The notes: generated by a model not told the origin, from the letters alone. A stretch of DNA of 64,000 nucleotides from Acidimicrobiia bacterium (GCA_022820505.1 JAJEFK010000021.1:124001-188000), one strand, 5' to 3'. Shown: positions 52,606 to 62,034, numbered from the stretch's first letter. A program made the numbers and translations.

Positions 52606-53718
52606 ATGCACGTCGGTTACTCGGCCGTCTTCCAGAATCCCGAGAACGCACTCTCGGACCGTGAGGTCTGGGAGCAGGAGATCCGCATGGTCGAGGAAGC
52701 CGAGGATCTCGGCTTCGACTCGATCTGGACGGTGGAGCATCACTTCACCGACTACACGATGTGCCCCGATCCGGTGCAGTTCCTGACATGGGTCGCCGGC
52801 AAGACCAACCTGCAGCTCGGCACGGCGGTCATCGTGCTGCCCTGGCATGACCCGATGCGCGTCGCCGAGCAGGTGACCATGCTCGACAACCTCTCCGACG
52901 GCCGGCTCATCCTGGGAATCGGCCGCGGCCTGGCCCGCATCGAGTACGAGGGCTTCCGGGTGGACATGAACTCCAGTCGGGAGCGTTTCCTGGAGTACGC
53001 CAAGATGCTCATCGAGGGCCTCGAGCAGGGCTACGTGGAGCACGACGGCGAGTTCGTCACCCAGCCCCGCCGCGAGATCCGCCCCCGGCCGGAGCACTCC
53101 TTCAAGGGCCGCACCTACGCCGCCGCCGTGTCGCCTGAGGGCATGCCGCTCATGGCACAGCTCGGCATCGGCCTGCTGGTGATCCCCCAGAAGCCGTGGG
53201 AGATCGTCGAGTCCGACTTCGCCGCGTACCACGGCGAGTGGGCCAAGCACCACACTGCGCCGCCGCCCCCGCCCCTGTCAGGCGGCTTCTGCTGGGTCGA
53301 CACCAACGCCGAGCGTGCCGAGGAGAAGGCGATGGAGCACATCGGCAACTACTACGGCACGGTGATGAAGCACTACGAGTTCGGGCCCAAGCGCCCGCAC
53401 GAGGGCGTCAAGGGCTACGAGTTCTACGAGGGCATCTCGAAGTACATCGACCGCCACGGGGCGCGTGGCGCCGCTGAGGACTTCACCCGCCTCATGCCCT
53501 ACGGCACCCCCGATCAGGTGCTCGAGAAGCTGCAGGTCATCAAGGACAAGATCGACATGGCGGCGTTCTTCCCGAACCTCTGCTACGCCGGCATGACCTG
53601 GACCGAGGCGCGCCGCAACCGCGATCTGTTCGCCACCGAGGTGCTGCCCGTGCTCAAGGAGTGGGACGCCCCGCCAGTGGGCCTCGCCGCCACCGAGACT
53701 GCCGCCGCAGCCGCGTAG
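52606..53718 (+). CDS. LLM-class flavin-dependent oxidoreductase (monooxygenase-like)
   Basis: The product is 370 residues from ATG 52606. Bacterial-luciferase-like barrel: E-A-E-D-L-G-F-D-S-I-W-T-V-E-H-H-F near 30-46 (the E-H-H-F ends the FMN-site strand of luciferase-type monooxygenases), L-Q-L-G-T-A-V-I-V-L-P-W-H near 69-81, and G-R-L-I-L-G-I-G-R-G near 100-109. The E-H-H-F phrase suggests FMN and O2 chemistry rather than F420. The C-terminus ends in an Ala-rich tail. A dispersed repeat begins directly at the stop codon. Confidence 0.88.
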   Translation: MHVGYSAVFQNPENALSDREVWEQEIRMVEEAEDLGFDSIWTVEHHFTDYTMCPDPVQFLTWVAGKTNLQLGTAVIVLPWHDPMRVAEQVTMLDNLSDGRLILGIGRGLARIEYEGFRVDMNSSRERFLEYAKMLIEGLEQGYVEHDGEFVTQPRREIRPRPEHSFKGRTYAAAVSPEGMPLMAQLGIGLLVIPQKPWEIVESDFAAYHGEWAKHHTAPPPPPLSGGFCWVDTNAERAEEKAMEHIGNYYGTVMKHYEFGPKRPHEGVKGYEFYEGISKYIDRHGARGAAEDFTRLMPYGTPDQVLEKLQVIKDKIDMAAFFPNLCYAGMTWTEARRNRDLFATEVLPVLKEWDAPPVGLAATETAAAAA

Positions 53719-53783
53719 AGGCTGAGCCGATAGGCGAAGCCGTGGCCCGAGCGGCCCGTGAGCGACAGCGAACAAGAGCGGGA
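53718..53783 (+). repeat. dispersed intergenic repeat, copy 1
   Basis: Starting at the last base of an LLM stop codon: GAGGCTGAGCCGA, then GGCGAAGCCGTGGCCCGAG and GCGAACAAGAGCGGGAA. It matches 54767-54833 with a few substitutions and one extra base, and its core also occurs inverted at 63712-63744. Downstream DNA to 53916 shows no gene. Confidence 0.85.
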
Positions 53784-53916
53784 AACGACTGGTGCGACCG
53801 CGAGATGGTTCACCTGTAGGCGCGGCCTCTTGGCAGGCGTCGCGGGAATCCGCGGCGCTGATCGGCCATGATGTTCGCCGCCGCGCCGCCCGAGCGCGGC
53901 GGACGGGGGCTTCCAG

Positions 53917-54768
53917 ATGAGATTCGGCCTGATCTCGGCGAACTTGATGGGCAACGTCGACGGCGCGGCCGCGCAGGAAACCGCCCAGACCGCTGAGGAA
54001 GTCGGCTTCGACTCGCTGTGGGCGATCGAGCACGTGGTGGTGCCGAAGTCGTACAGCTCCACCTATCCCTACGACGAGGGCGGGCGCCTGTTCAAGGGCG
54101 CGAGCCAGCTCGACCACTCCGACCCGCTCATCTGGCTGGCGTACGCCGCTGCGGTGACCACCCGCATCCGGCTGGCGACCGGCATCCTCATCCTGCCCCA
54201 GCGCAACCCCCTGATCCTGGCGAAGGAGATCGCTTCGCTGGACCGCCTGTGCGGCGGTCGTTTCGACTTCGGCATCGGCGTGGGATGGCTGCGCGAGGAG
54301 TTCGACGCACTCGGCGTGCCCTTCGACCGCCGGGGTGCGCGCACTGACGAGTACATCGCGGCGCTGCGCGTGCTGTGGACCGAAGAGGAGGCCGAGTTCC
54401 ACGGCGAGTTTGTCGACTTCGACCCGGTGTACAGCCAGCCCAAGCCCATCCAGCAGCCGGTGCCGATCCTGGTGGGCGGACACAGCGACCGCGCCTCCCG
54501 GCGCGCCGGTGAGCTCGGCGACGTGTTCTTCCCGGCCGAACGGCCTGCGGAGGTGCTGGCGGGGCTCTTCGAATCGACGCGCCGCTATGCCGAGGCCGCG
54601 GGACGCGACCCGAGTGAGATCGAGATGTGGACTACCGGCGGGACCGACCGCGCCCACCTCGATCAGCTGGTCGAGCTCGGCGTCAGCCAGGTGATGGTGC
54701 CGGGGCGCAGGCCGCCCCAGCTCGGCGAGACATACGGGCAGATTCTCGCTGACTACGCGGATGCATGA
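53917..54768 (+). CDS. LLM-class F420-dependent oxidoreductase (short form)
   Basis: The product is 283 residues from ATG 53917. It is the compact type: E-E-V-G-F-D-S-L-W-A-I-E-H near 27-39, L-A-T-G-I-L-I-L-P-Q-R-N-P near 86-98, G-R-F-D-F-G-I-G-V-G-W near 117-127, with V-P-I-L-V-G-G-H-S-D near 183-192. The G-x-G-x-G-W and I-L-V-G-G-x-S features are those of mycobacterial F420-dependent 'Rv2161c-like' proteins. It lies between two copies of the dispersed repeat, one just after its stop. The substrate is unknown. Confidence 0.9.
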   Translation: MRFGLISANLMGNVDGAAAQETAQTAEEVGFDSLWAIEHVVVPKSYSSTYPYDEGGRLFKGASQLDHSDPLIWLAYAAAVTTRIRLATGILILPQRNPLILAKEIASLDRLCGGRFDFGIGVGWLREEFDALGVPFDRRGARTDEYIAALRVLWTEEEAEFHGEFVDFDPVYSQPKPIQQPVPILVGGHSDRASRRAGELGDVFFPAERPAEVLAGLFESTRRYAEAAGRDPSEIEMWTTGGTDRAHLDQLVELGVSQVMVPGRRPPQLGETYGQILADYADA

Positions 54769-54833
54769 GGCTGAGCCGAATGGCGAAGCCGTGGCCCGAG
54801 CGGACCGTGAGCGCAGCGAACAAGAGCGGGAAG
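54767..54833 (+). repeat. dispersed intergenic repeat, copy 2
   Basis: It begins inside the stop codon of the short LLM gene and repeats copy 1 (53718-53783) from GAGGCTGAGCCGA to GAGCGGGAA. Relative to copy 1 it has two swapped bases near position 14, one substitution (GCGGACCG versus GCGGCCCG) and lacks one A. The following 75 bases lead to the carboxyltransferase start. Confidence 0.85.
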
Positions 54834-54908
54834 CAATGGCAGCAAGACGAGCAGGTGCGCCAATTCGCGCACGCATCAAGAGAGGCATGACAGTGCAGGA
54901 GAGAAGCA

Positions 54909-56489
54909 ATGGCTGAATACGGCGACGGCGACGCGATCAGCCACGAGCAGCGGGTCGCCGAGATGCAGGCCCGAGCCGAGGTGATCCGCCGGGACATGGG
55001 CGGCGCGTCGAAGGTCCGCGCCATGGAGGCCGAAGGCGACCGGACGATCCGCCAGCACATCGATGCATTCCTCGACGACGGCTCCTTCCGGGAGATCGGC
55101 ACGTTCAGCCGGTCGCTCCGCCCTGAAATGCGTGACATCACGCCCGGCGACGGCAAGATCGGCGGGCACGGCAATGTGGACGGCCGGCCGGTGGCGGTGT
55201 TCGGTGACGACATCACCGTGCTGCGCGGCTCGAGCTCCATCGTGGGCACCCGCAAGGAAACCCGCCTCTACGACCGCGCGCTCACCATGGGCATTCCTGT
55301 CGTTCACTTCGGCGAGACCGGCGGCGGCCGCATTCCCGATCTCATGGGTTCGGAGGGCATCTCCGAACCCGGTGCCATGTTCGAGATGGCCCAGCGGCGC
55401 CACCGGGTGCCGATGGCCACCATGATCTGCGGCCAGTCGTTCGGCGGCTCGTCGTTCGTGTCGGCCATGAGCGACTACGTGGTCATGGTGCGCGGCTCGT
55501 GCTTGGCAGTCACCTCGCCGAAAGTGTTCGAGATCGCCACCGGCGAAGTCATCTCATTCGAGGATGTGGGCGGCGTGGACGTGCACGCTCGCATCACCGG
55601 GCAGATCGATCTCGGCGTGGACACCGACGAGGAGGGGTATGAGGCAGTCCGGCGCTGGCTGTCGTACATGCCCTCGAATGCCTGGCAGCCGGCGCCGCGG
55701 GCCGAGCCACGCGGCGGCGACGGGCCCGATCCCGAGCTGGCCAAGATGGTGCCGGCCCGGCGCACCCGCGGCTACGACATGCGACGCGTCGTCGCCCGCA
55801 TCTGCGACCCCGATTCTGTATTCGAGATGCAGCCGAACTATGCCCGCAACGTGGTGTGCGCGCTGGCCCGGCTGGACGGGTACCCCGTAGGCGTCATCGC
55901 GAACAACCCCATGTTCCAGGCGGGAACGCTCGACCCTCAGGCCTGCCACAAGGTCATTCGCCTCGCGACCGTGTGCGATTCGTACAACATCCCCATGATC
56001 TTCCTGGTGGACGTACCGGGCTTCATGGTCGGCAAGCGGGTCGAGCACGACCTGATGCTGCACTGGGGCATTCGCATGATGCATGCACTGCAGAATGCGT
56101 CCACGCCCACGCTTACGGTGTGCTTGCGCAAGGCATTCGGCATGGCCTGGCAAGCCATGAACGGCTCCCGGATGCCGAGCCATGGCATCTACTGCTGGCC
56201 CGGTGCGGAGGTCGGCTTCATGGATCCTGAAGTCGGCGTGAACGTGGCGTTCGGCTCGAAGCTCTCGCGCATCGCCGATCCCGACGAGCGAGAAGCTGAG
56301 CGGCTGAAGCTCGTGGCCGAGGTAGCCGAGGCGACGAACCCCTTCGAGGCAGCCGGCACGATGCGCATCGACGAGATGATCGACCCCGCCGACACCCGCA
56401 GCGTGCTCATCTCGGATATCCGGATGCTGGCCAATCGCCCGGTGCCACCGCCCGAGCAGCGGCCGCTCAGCTACTGGCCGAGCTGCTGA
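54909..56489 (+). CDS. acyl-CoA carboxylase carboxyltransferase subunit (second, without local alpha subunit)
   Basis: The product is 526 residues from ATG 54909, behind AGGAGAG. It has both carboxyltransferase lobes: N-lobe H-F-G-E-T-G-G-G-R-I-P-D near 134-145 and G-Q-S-F-G-G-S-S-F near 177-185, C-lobe F-L-V-D-V-P-G-F-M-V-G near 364-374 followed by the P-T-L-T-V-C-L-R-K-A-F-G-M-A strand near 400-413. In the family the P-G-F and G-G-A-Y-type loops form oxyanion holes for biotin and acyl-CoA. It is only distantly related to the beta subunit at 32992. No biotin carboxylase lies next to it, so it must share an alpha chain. Confidence 0.88.
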   Translation: MAEYGDGDAISHEQRVAEMQARAEVIRRDMGGASKVRAMEAEGDRTIRQHIDAFLDDGSFREIGTFSRSLRPEMRDITPGDGKIGGHGNVDGRPVAVFGDDITVLRGSSSIVGTRKETRLYDRALTMGIPVVHFGETGGGRIPDLMGSEGISEPGAMFEMAQRRHRVPMATMICGQSFGGSSFVSAMSDYVVMVRGSCLAVTSPKVFEIATGEVISFEDVGGVDVHARITGQIDLGVDTDEEGYEAVRRWLSYMPSNAWQPAPRAEPRGGDGPDPELAKMVPARRTRGYDMRRVVARICDPDSVFEMQPNYARNVVCALARLDGYPVGVIANNPMFQAGTLDPQACHKVIRLATVCDSYNIPMIFLVDVPGFMVGKRVEHDLMLHWGIRMMHALQNASTPTLTVCLRKAFGMAWQAMNGSRMPSHGIYCWPGAEVGFMDPEVGVNVAFGSKLSRIADPDEREAERLKLVAEVAEATNPFEAAGTMRIDEMIDPADTRSVLISDIRMLANRPVPPPEQRPLSYWPSC

Positions 56490-56629
56490 GGCTCGGGGGA
56501 TGCGTAACCCACCGAGGAGCCAGCGAGCAGTAGCGTCTTGGAGCAATGCCGAGCGACCACGATGGCGGTCGAGAGCATCGGTAGTTCGTACCATTACCGA
56601 CGTTGGCAGCGACTGAGGAGATCTCTGAC

Positions 56630-57331
56630 GTGATCGATCTCGAAGGCGTCACCAAGCACTATGAAGTCGGCCCCGTGCTGGTGACAGCGCTGGCCGGCAT
56701 CGATTTGCACGTCGATACCGGCGAGTTCGTCGTCGTCCTTGGTGCATCCGGCAGCGGCAAGACCACCACGCTCAACATCATCGGTGCCTTGGACGTGCCG
56801 TCGTCTGGCAAGGTGACCGTCGGCGGACGCGATCTCACCACGTCAAACCGCAGCGAGCTCTTTGCGCTGCGGCGCGAGACGGTCAGCTTCATCTTCCAGA
56901 GCTTCAACCTCTTCCCGGGACTGACCGCAACCGAGAACGTCGAGTTCGGCATGGACGTCTCCGGCAAGAGCGGCTCGGCCGATCCCGCCGACATACTCGA
57001 CTCCGTCGGGCTCGGCCACCGGCTCGGTCACTTCCCGCATGAGCTGTCGGGCGGTGAGCAGCAGCGCGTCGCCATCGCGCGAGCCCTCGCCACCGGCAAC
57101 CCGGTGCTGCTCGCTGACGAGCCCACAGGCGAGCTGGACTTCAAGACCGGTGCCCAGATCCTCGAATTGCTCGCCGAGCAAGCCAACCAGGACCGGGCAG
57201 TGCTCGTGGTGACCCACAACCGCGAGATCTCCCGGATGGCCGACCGCGTCGTGGAGATGAGCAGCGGGCAGATCATCAGCGACGGTCCACCCGAGGGCGG
57301 CAAGACTCCGCTGTCCGAACTGCACTGGTAG
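56630..57331 (+). CDS. ABC transporter ATPase, MacB/LolD type
   Basis: The product is 233 residues from GTG 56630, chosen because AGGAG (56616-56620) lies 9 bases before it; TTG 56603 is the long alternative. Walker A G-A-S-G-S-G-K-T-T near 41-49, Q-loop F-Q-S-F-N-L-F, signature L-S-G-G-E-Q-Q-R near 139-146, Walker B V-L-L-A-D-E-P-T-G-E-L-D near 160-171. These features, including G-E-L-D, are of the LolD/MacB/FtsE group that drives FtsX-like permeases, matching the next gene (10-base gap). The pair is an exporter or mechanotransmission complex of unknown cargo. Confidence 0.94.
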   Translation: MIDLEGVTKHYEVGPVLVTALAGIDLHVDTGEFVVVLGASGSGKTTTLNIIGALDVPSSGKVTVGGRDLTTSNRSELFALRRETVSFIFQSFNLFPGLTATENVEFGMDVSGKSGSADPADILDSVGLGHRLGHFPHELSGGEQQRVAIARALATGNPVLLADEPTGELDFKTGAQILELLAEQANQDRAVLVVTHNREISRMADRVVEMSSGQIISDGPPEGGKTPLSELHW

Positions 57332-57341
57332 GCCCGCAGCC

Positions 57342-59789
57342 ATGTGGTTGTTCCGGCTGCGGTGGTCCCTGCGGGACGCCCGCAAACGCTGGATCCAGAT
57401 CGTCGCCATCGGATTCACACTGGCGATCGGCATCGGGCTGTACGCGGGCCTCTCGAGCGTGACGCAGTGGAGGCTCACCTCCATTGACAAGAGCCTCGAG
57501 GCCACCAGCATGTACGACCTGCGGGCAACCGTCGGCGAGGGCGGGGACGTGCCGGCCGGCTCGCTGGCTCGCATCGCCAGCGAGATCGACGGCATCGACC
57601 GCTACAACGAACGCCTCCTGTTCGACACCCAGGTCGAGACCGTCGTCGAGGGCGAAGAACTGCTCGTGCACGGGCGCATTGTCGGCATGGACCTGTCGGG
57701 GAGCGAACCCGTCGTCAACGACGTCTACCTGATCGACGACGCTGCGCGGCCGGTCTCGAACAGCGCAACACCGCAGGTGCTGGTCAATCGGGGCTTCTCG
57801 ACCTTCTGGAACTTGCCGACGAGCGGCGCGCTGACTGTGGGCGGCGACGTCGGCGTGGACTATGTCGGCGCTGCCGTGTCACCCGAGTTCTTCCTCATCA
57901 TTGAGGGGAACGGATCGCTCGGCAGGTCGAACCTGGCGGTGCTGTTCGCTCCGCTGGATGCCGCGCAGGACATATCGGGCCGGTCCGGCGTGGTCAACGA
58001 CCTCGTGCTGACCCTTGAGCCGGGGGCAGATGCCGCGGCGGTGACCGAGCAGCTCACCGAAGCTGCAGCGTCACAGGGCGGTGTGCTGCTGGACGTCCTC
58101 ACCCGGGAGGCGACGCCGTCGTACATCGGCTTGACCGGTTCGCCGGAGATCGACCAGGGCATCTACAACGCCATCTCACTCCTGCTCTTTGTCGGAGCTG
58201 CGTTCGCCGCGCTCAACTTCTCGGCCCGCATGGTCGAAGCGCAGCGGCGCGAGATCGGCAACTCCATGGCCATCGGGGAGCATCCCCGCACGATCGTCAT
58301 CCGGCCGCTGCTGATCGGCCTGCAGATCGGCATCATCGGCATGATCTTGGGCGTCGCCGTGGGCTACGCGATCGCCTTCCAGACGGTGACCGTCGTGCAG
58401 GAGGTTGCGTGGCTGCCGATCTTCGAGCAGCCCTTCCAGGCAGGCATCTACGCGCAGGCCATGGCGCTCGGATTCGCAGTGCCGGTGCTTGCCGTGCTCT
58501 GGCCTGTCCTGCGCGCCGTCAGGGTGCGGCCGGTCGACGCGATTCGCTCAAGTCATCTGGCATCGAGGGGCGGCAGTTTGGGGCCCATCATCAGCCGCAT
58601 CCCCCTGCCGGGCCGCAGCCTTGAGCGGATGCCGTTCCGGAACCTGATGAGGGCTCCCCGCCGGACGTTCCTGACGTTGCTGACCTTCACCATGAGCTTG
58701 GCGATCATGTTCGCCATGCTGGGGCTGGGCAGCACCTTTACGGCCACGCTCGACGACGGCAACGAAGAACTGCTCGGTGGTGAGCCTGACCGTTTCACGG
58801 TGCAGTTGGATTCCTTCTACCCGGTCAACTCGCCGCAGGTCCAGGACGTGCTCACCAATCCGACGGTGCAACTCGGCGAGCCGGCGATGGTGCTCGGGGC
58901 CAATGTCACCGCTGCCACGTCAGAAGCCGCCGACGACCCGATCCGGCTGGATCTCGCGGTCCGCTTCGTCGACTTCGGCAGCGCCGTGTGGACGCCGACC
59001 GCGACGGAGGGAGCGCTGTCGCGGGGATCGCCGGGCATCGTGCTCGCCGACAAGGCCGCTCGTGACTTCGGTGTGGGGGTCGGCGACGATGTCATCGTCA
59101 CGCATCCGGCGCTCGTCGACGGAGCGTTCACCTACAGCACGCGCACCCTGCCCGTCGCGGCGATCCATCCGCATCCGCTGCGGCTCAACGCCTACATGGA
59201 TCTCTCACAGGCGTCCACCTGGGGCTTCGGCGGTCTCGCCAACATCGTGACCGGCGTGCCGGCAGACGGCAGCAGCCTGAACGACGTGAAGCGAGCGCTC
59301 TTCGGCAGCGGCACGGGCGTGGCACTGGTGCAGGGGTTGAACGAGACGTTCCAGTCCTTGGAGGATTCGCTGGAGCAGTCCAGCAGCGTGTTCGTCATCA
59401 CGCGGATCTTCGTCATCTTCCTGGTGATGCTGATCGCGTTCAACACCGCCAACATCAATGTCGACGAGCGCTCCCGTGATCACGCCACGATGTTCGCCTA
59501 CGGCATACCCGTGCGGCGGGTGATCGCGAACCTCTCGGTGGAGGGGCTGCTGCTGGGCGTGGTTGCCGTGGTGCTCGGCGGTCTGTTCGGGTATGCGCTG
59601 CTGCTGTGGATGGCACTGTTCCAGATGCCGACGGCCGTGCCCGATGTCGGGATGATCGTGTCGGTGCGCTGGTGGGAGATGGCGGCGTCGTTCGTGGTGG
59701 CACTGGCCGCGATCGCGCTGGCGCCTTTGTTCCCTGGTCGCAAGCTGAAGAAGATGTTCATTCCTGGGCAGCTGCGGGTGATGGAGTAA
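57342..59789 (+). CDS. ABC transporter permease, FtsX/MacB-like, two core domains
   Basis: The product is 815 residues from ATG 57342. A first helix (~19-38) is followed by a periplasmic domain (~40-275), then three helices (~280-400) forming one FtsX core (R-R-E-I-G-N-S-M-A-I-G near 300-310), one more anchor helix (~445-465), a second extracellular domain (~470-680) and a final three-helix core (~685-805) with R-S-R-D-H-A-T-M-F-A-Y-G-I-P. This duplicated plan belongs to large FtsX-type permeases of lipid or peptide export. It partners the upstream ATPase. Ligand unknown; no other exporter component (membrane-fusion or outer-membrane factor) is nearby, as expected in an actinobacterium. Confidence 0.88.
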   Translation: MWLFRLRWSLRDARKRWIQIVAIGFTLAIGIGLYAGLSSVTQWRLTSIDKSLEATSMYDLRATVGEGGDVPAGSLARIASEIDGIDRYNERLLFDTQVETVVEGEELLVHGRIVGMDLSGSEPVVNDVYLIDDAARPVSNSATPQVLVNRGFSTFWNLPTSGALTVGGDVGVDYVGAAVSPEFFLIIEGNGSLGRSNLAVLFAPLDAAQDISGRSGVVNDLVLTLEPGADAAAVTEQLTEAAASQGGVLLDVLTREATPSYIGLTGSPEIDQGIYNAISLLLFVGAAFAALNFSARMVEAQRREIGNSMAIGEHPRTIVIRPLLIGLQIGIIGMILGVAVGYAIAFQTVTVVQEVAWLPIFEQPFQAGIYAQAMALGFAVPVLAVLWPVLRAVRVRPVDAIRSSHLASRGGSLGPIISRIPLPGRSLERMPFRNLMRAPRRTFLTLLTFTMSLAIMFAMLGLGSTFTATLDDGNEELLGGEPDRFTVQLDSFYPVNSPQVQDVLTNPTVQLGEPAMVLGANVTAATSEAADDPIRLDLAVRFVDFGSAVWTPTATEGALSRGSPGIVLADKAARDFGVGVGDDVIVTHPALVDGAFTYSTRTLPVAAIHPHPLRLNAYMDLSQASTWGFGGLANIVTGVPADGSSLNDVKRALFGSGTGVALVQGLNETFQSLEDSLEQSSSVFVITRIFVIFLVMLIAFNTANINVDERSRDHATMFAYGIPVRRVIANLSVEGLLLGVVAVVLGGLFGYALLLWMALFQMPTAVPDVGMIVSVRWWEMAASFVVALAAIALAPLFPGRKLKKMFIPGQLRVME

Positions 59790-59817
59790 GGCTCCACAGC
59801 TCAGGCATCTGTGCCTT
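59788..59817. terminator. hairpin between convergent exporter and gluQ genes
   Basis: AAGG...CACAG (59795-59799), a nine-base loop, CTGTG (59809-59813), then CCTT gives a bulged stem that spans the stops of both convergent genes. It is a possible bidirectional terminator. Confidence 0.4.
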
Positions 59818-60757
59818 ACGCGTGGAGCGCAGGGGGTTCGTACACCCACGGCCCTCGTGGCAGCACTGCAGGGTCGAAATGCTGCGCTGTTTCGGCGAGA
59901 CCGTCGAGGCTCATCACGGGGTCGAGTTTGAGGCTGGTGAGCAGGAGATTCACCACGTCGAGCGGTGTCTCGCCGAGTGCTAGACGGTCTTGGAGTGTCA
60001 CGGCGCCGTCTCGTTTGGCTAGGCGGCGGCCTACGGGGCCCAGAACGAGCGGGACGTGGGCATATGAGGGCGGTTCGATGCCGAGCAGTTGAGCGAGGTG
60101 GGCCTGTCGGGGCGAGGACGGCAGCAGGTCGTCTCCTCGTACGATCTCGGTGATGCCTTGTGCGGCGTCGTCCACGACTACCGCGAGGTTGTAGGCGGGG
60201 GTGCCGTCGCCTCGCTGGATCACGAAGTCGTCGACGGTGCCGGTGTAGGCGCTGAGCTGGCGGTCGACAACAGTCACTTCGGTGGGCTCGGGACCGTCCG
60301 AGCCAACGCGCAGCCTGAGGGCTGGTGGTCGACCGCTGCCGCGACGCTGTTCTCGCTCAGCCGGTGTCAGGTGCCGGCAGGTTCCGGGGTAGGCACCTTC
60401 GGGTGACGGTCCGTGCGGGGCCGCCGCGGCTTCGGCTATCTCGCGCCGGGTGCAGAAGCACTCGTAGGTGAGGTCGCGCCGGCGCAGGTCGGCGATGGCA
60501 TCGCGGTAGAGGTCCAGGCGCTCGCTCTGACGGACTGGCTCGCCGTCCCAATCGAGGCCGAGCGCGGCCACGTCGCGCAGCTGCGAGTCGTAGAACTGCG
60601 GTCGCACGGCACCGTCGAGGTCTTCGAACCGCCACAGGAACCGCCCGCCGGCAGAGCGGGCGAACAGCCATGCCAGCAGCGCTGTGCGGAGGTTGCCGAG
60701 ATGCAGGTCGCCTGTGGGGCTCGGGGCCCAGCGACCGACAGTCAGGTCTCTCCTCAA
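59816..60757 (-). CDS. gluQ: glutamyl-Q tRNA(Asp) synthetase
   Basis: The product is 313 residues from TTG 60757 (TTGA overlap with the gene above); no ATG or GTG is available before the core. GluQ loads glutamate onto queuosine in tRNA-Asp. Class I synthetase marks: A-P-S-P-T-G-D-L-H-L-G-N near 11-22 (HIGH site), KMSKR-like loop R-L-A-K-R-D-G-A about two-thirds along, and a zinc site C-F-C-T then Y-P-G-T-C. It lacks the anticodon-binding domain and is the size of GluQ rather than of GltX (~470-490). Confidence 0.9.
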   Translation of the reverse strand: MRRDLTVGRWAPSPTGDLHLGNLRTALLAWLFARSAGGRFLWRFEDLDGAVRPQFYDSQLRDVAALGLDWDGEPVRQSERLDLYRDAIADLRRRDLTYECFCTRREIAEAAAAPHGPSPEGAYPGTCRHLTPAEREQRRGSGRPPALRLRVGSDGPEPTEVTVVDRQLSAYTGTVDDFVIQRGDGTPAYNLAVVVDDAAQGITEIVRGDDLLPSSPRQAHLAQLLGIEPPSYAHVPLVLGPVGRRLAKRDGAVTLQDRLALGETPLDVVNLLLTSLKLDPVMSLDGLAETAQHFDPAVLPRGPWVYEPPALHA

Positions 60758-61965
60758 GCGCTGCCCTCGGCGAGTGCCTTGATGCCCTCGACGCAGCGCG
60801 CCATGTTCGCCAGATGCTCGTCCTGGCGGCGGGACAGGATGCGAGGCTCCTTGTCGGGCATGGCCGTGATCGCCACCGAGAGGCCCGATTCGCCCGGACC
60901 GATCCGCACGGTATGACGCAGGCGGCAGCGCTGACCGTGCAACACGTCGATTTCGTAGCGCCACCGGGCGCCGGCTACCTCTTCGGTCTCGCCGGTTGCC
61001 CAGCCGAACAGCACGTTGGGCTCGTACTCGGTGACCGTGAGATCGATGTTCCACTCGCCGATGGCGGGATGCTGGTTGTGGCCAATGAACTTGGCACCAG
61101 CGGCCGGCCCGTCGTAGCCCGGGGCCCACTCGGCGCGCACGAACTCCTCGGAGAAATCGGCCCCGGCGTTGATGTCGCTGACGATCTCCCAGACGCGTTC
61201 GGCAGGCGCGTCGATGTCGACTTCGACCGTGGCGCCAGGGCCCTCGCTCAGTGTCCGGGCTGCTGACTCGTCACCGCGTGACTCCCATGTGCGACCCCAG
61301 CCGTCCACGTACGCGATCTCATTGGCGCGCCGGCGTGGCACCGAGCCGAACTCGGTGCCCTTCGCATAGGCCAGCGGCAGCAGTGCGACTGGCGTGACTC
61401 CCTCAGGAATGCCGAGCACGTCGCGCAATTCGTCTTCCTTGTTCAGAATTGCCGTCGTCCACGCCGTAGCGAGGCCCCGGGCACGGGCCGCGAGGCAGAA
61501 GCTCCATGCCGACTGCAGGACTGAGTCGAACAGGCCCGGCTTGCCGCTGTCGTCGTGGACTCCCCACACGCAGGGAATGACGATGACCGGCACCTCGGCG
61601 AGATGTTCCGCGAGGTGGAACGCCGACTTCATCACCTGTTCCATCGGATGGCCGGTTCCCGCGGTCGCGTCGCGCCCCCGCTTCATGAACGCGCCGACGA
61701 CCGAGTTGTACATGTCGCCGATGGCCTGACGCTGCTGTGGGTCACGGATCAACAGCCATCGCCGGCTGGCCTGGTTGCCGCCGCCGGGACCCTGCTCGGC
61801 CACGTCGATGCAGTCGAGCACGACTTCGTGGGGGACCTCACGTTCCAGATCGAGGCGCAGCCGCACCGAGCGGGTGGTCGACAGCACGCCGTCGACCGAC
61901 GCGAGGTCGACAGCGGCCGTGTCGTAGCGGGCGGGCACGTGGGGGTTCAGCTCTGGTGTCGGCAT
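60754..61965 (-). CDS. nitroreductase-family protein fused to an SRPBCC domain
   Basis: The product is 403 residues from ATG 61965. Residues ~25-225 form an FMN-binding nitroreductase fold: T-T-R-S-V-R-L-R-L-D near 30-39, a G-P-G-G-G-N-Q-A-S-R-R-W near 59-70, and a late W-T-T-A-I-L-N-K-E-D. Residues ~245-385 are an SRPBCC/START-type lipid-ligand fold (V-E-V-D-I-D-A-P-A-E-R-V-W-E-I-V-S-D near 248-265, then R-W-R-Y-E-I-D-V near 340-347). The stop overlaps the gluQ start. The fusion suggests a flavin reduction of a hydrophobic ligand held by the second domain, which is inference. Confidence 0.85.
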   Translation of the reverse strand: MPTPELNPHVPARYDTAAVDLASVDGVLSTTRSVRLRLDLEREVPHEVVLDCIDVAEQGPGGGNQASRRWLLIRDPQQRQAIGDMYNSVVGAFMKRGRDATAGTGHPMEQVMKSAFHLAEHLAEVPVIVIPCVWGVHDDSGKPGLFDSVLQSAWSFCLAARARGLATAWTTAILNKEDELRDVLGIPEGVTPVALLPLAYAKGTEFGSVPRRRANEIAYVDGWGRTWESRGDESAARTLSEGPGATVEVDIDAPAERVWEIVSDINAGADFSEEFVRAEWAPGYDGPAAGAKFIGHNQHPAIGEWNIDLTVTEYEPNVLFGWATGETEEVAGARWRYEIDVLHGQRCRLRHTVRIGPGESGLSVAITAMPDKEPRILSRRQDEHLANMARCVEGIKALAEGSA

Positions 61966-62034
61966 GCCGCCAGTATTGCCGTCTCACTCAATAGTTTCTC
62001 CGAGCGTGATGAGACCCCCGCCGGCCGGCTCGCT

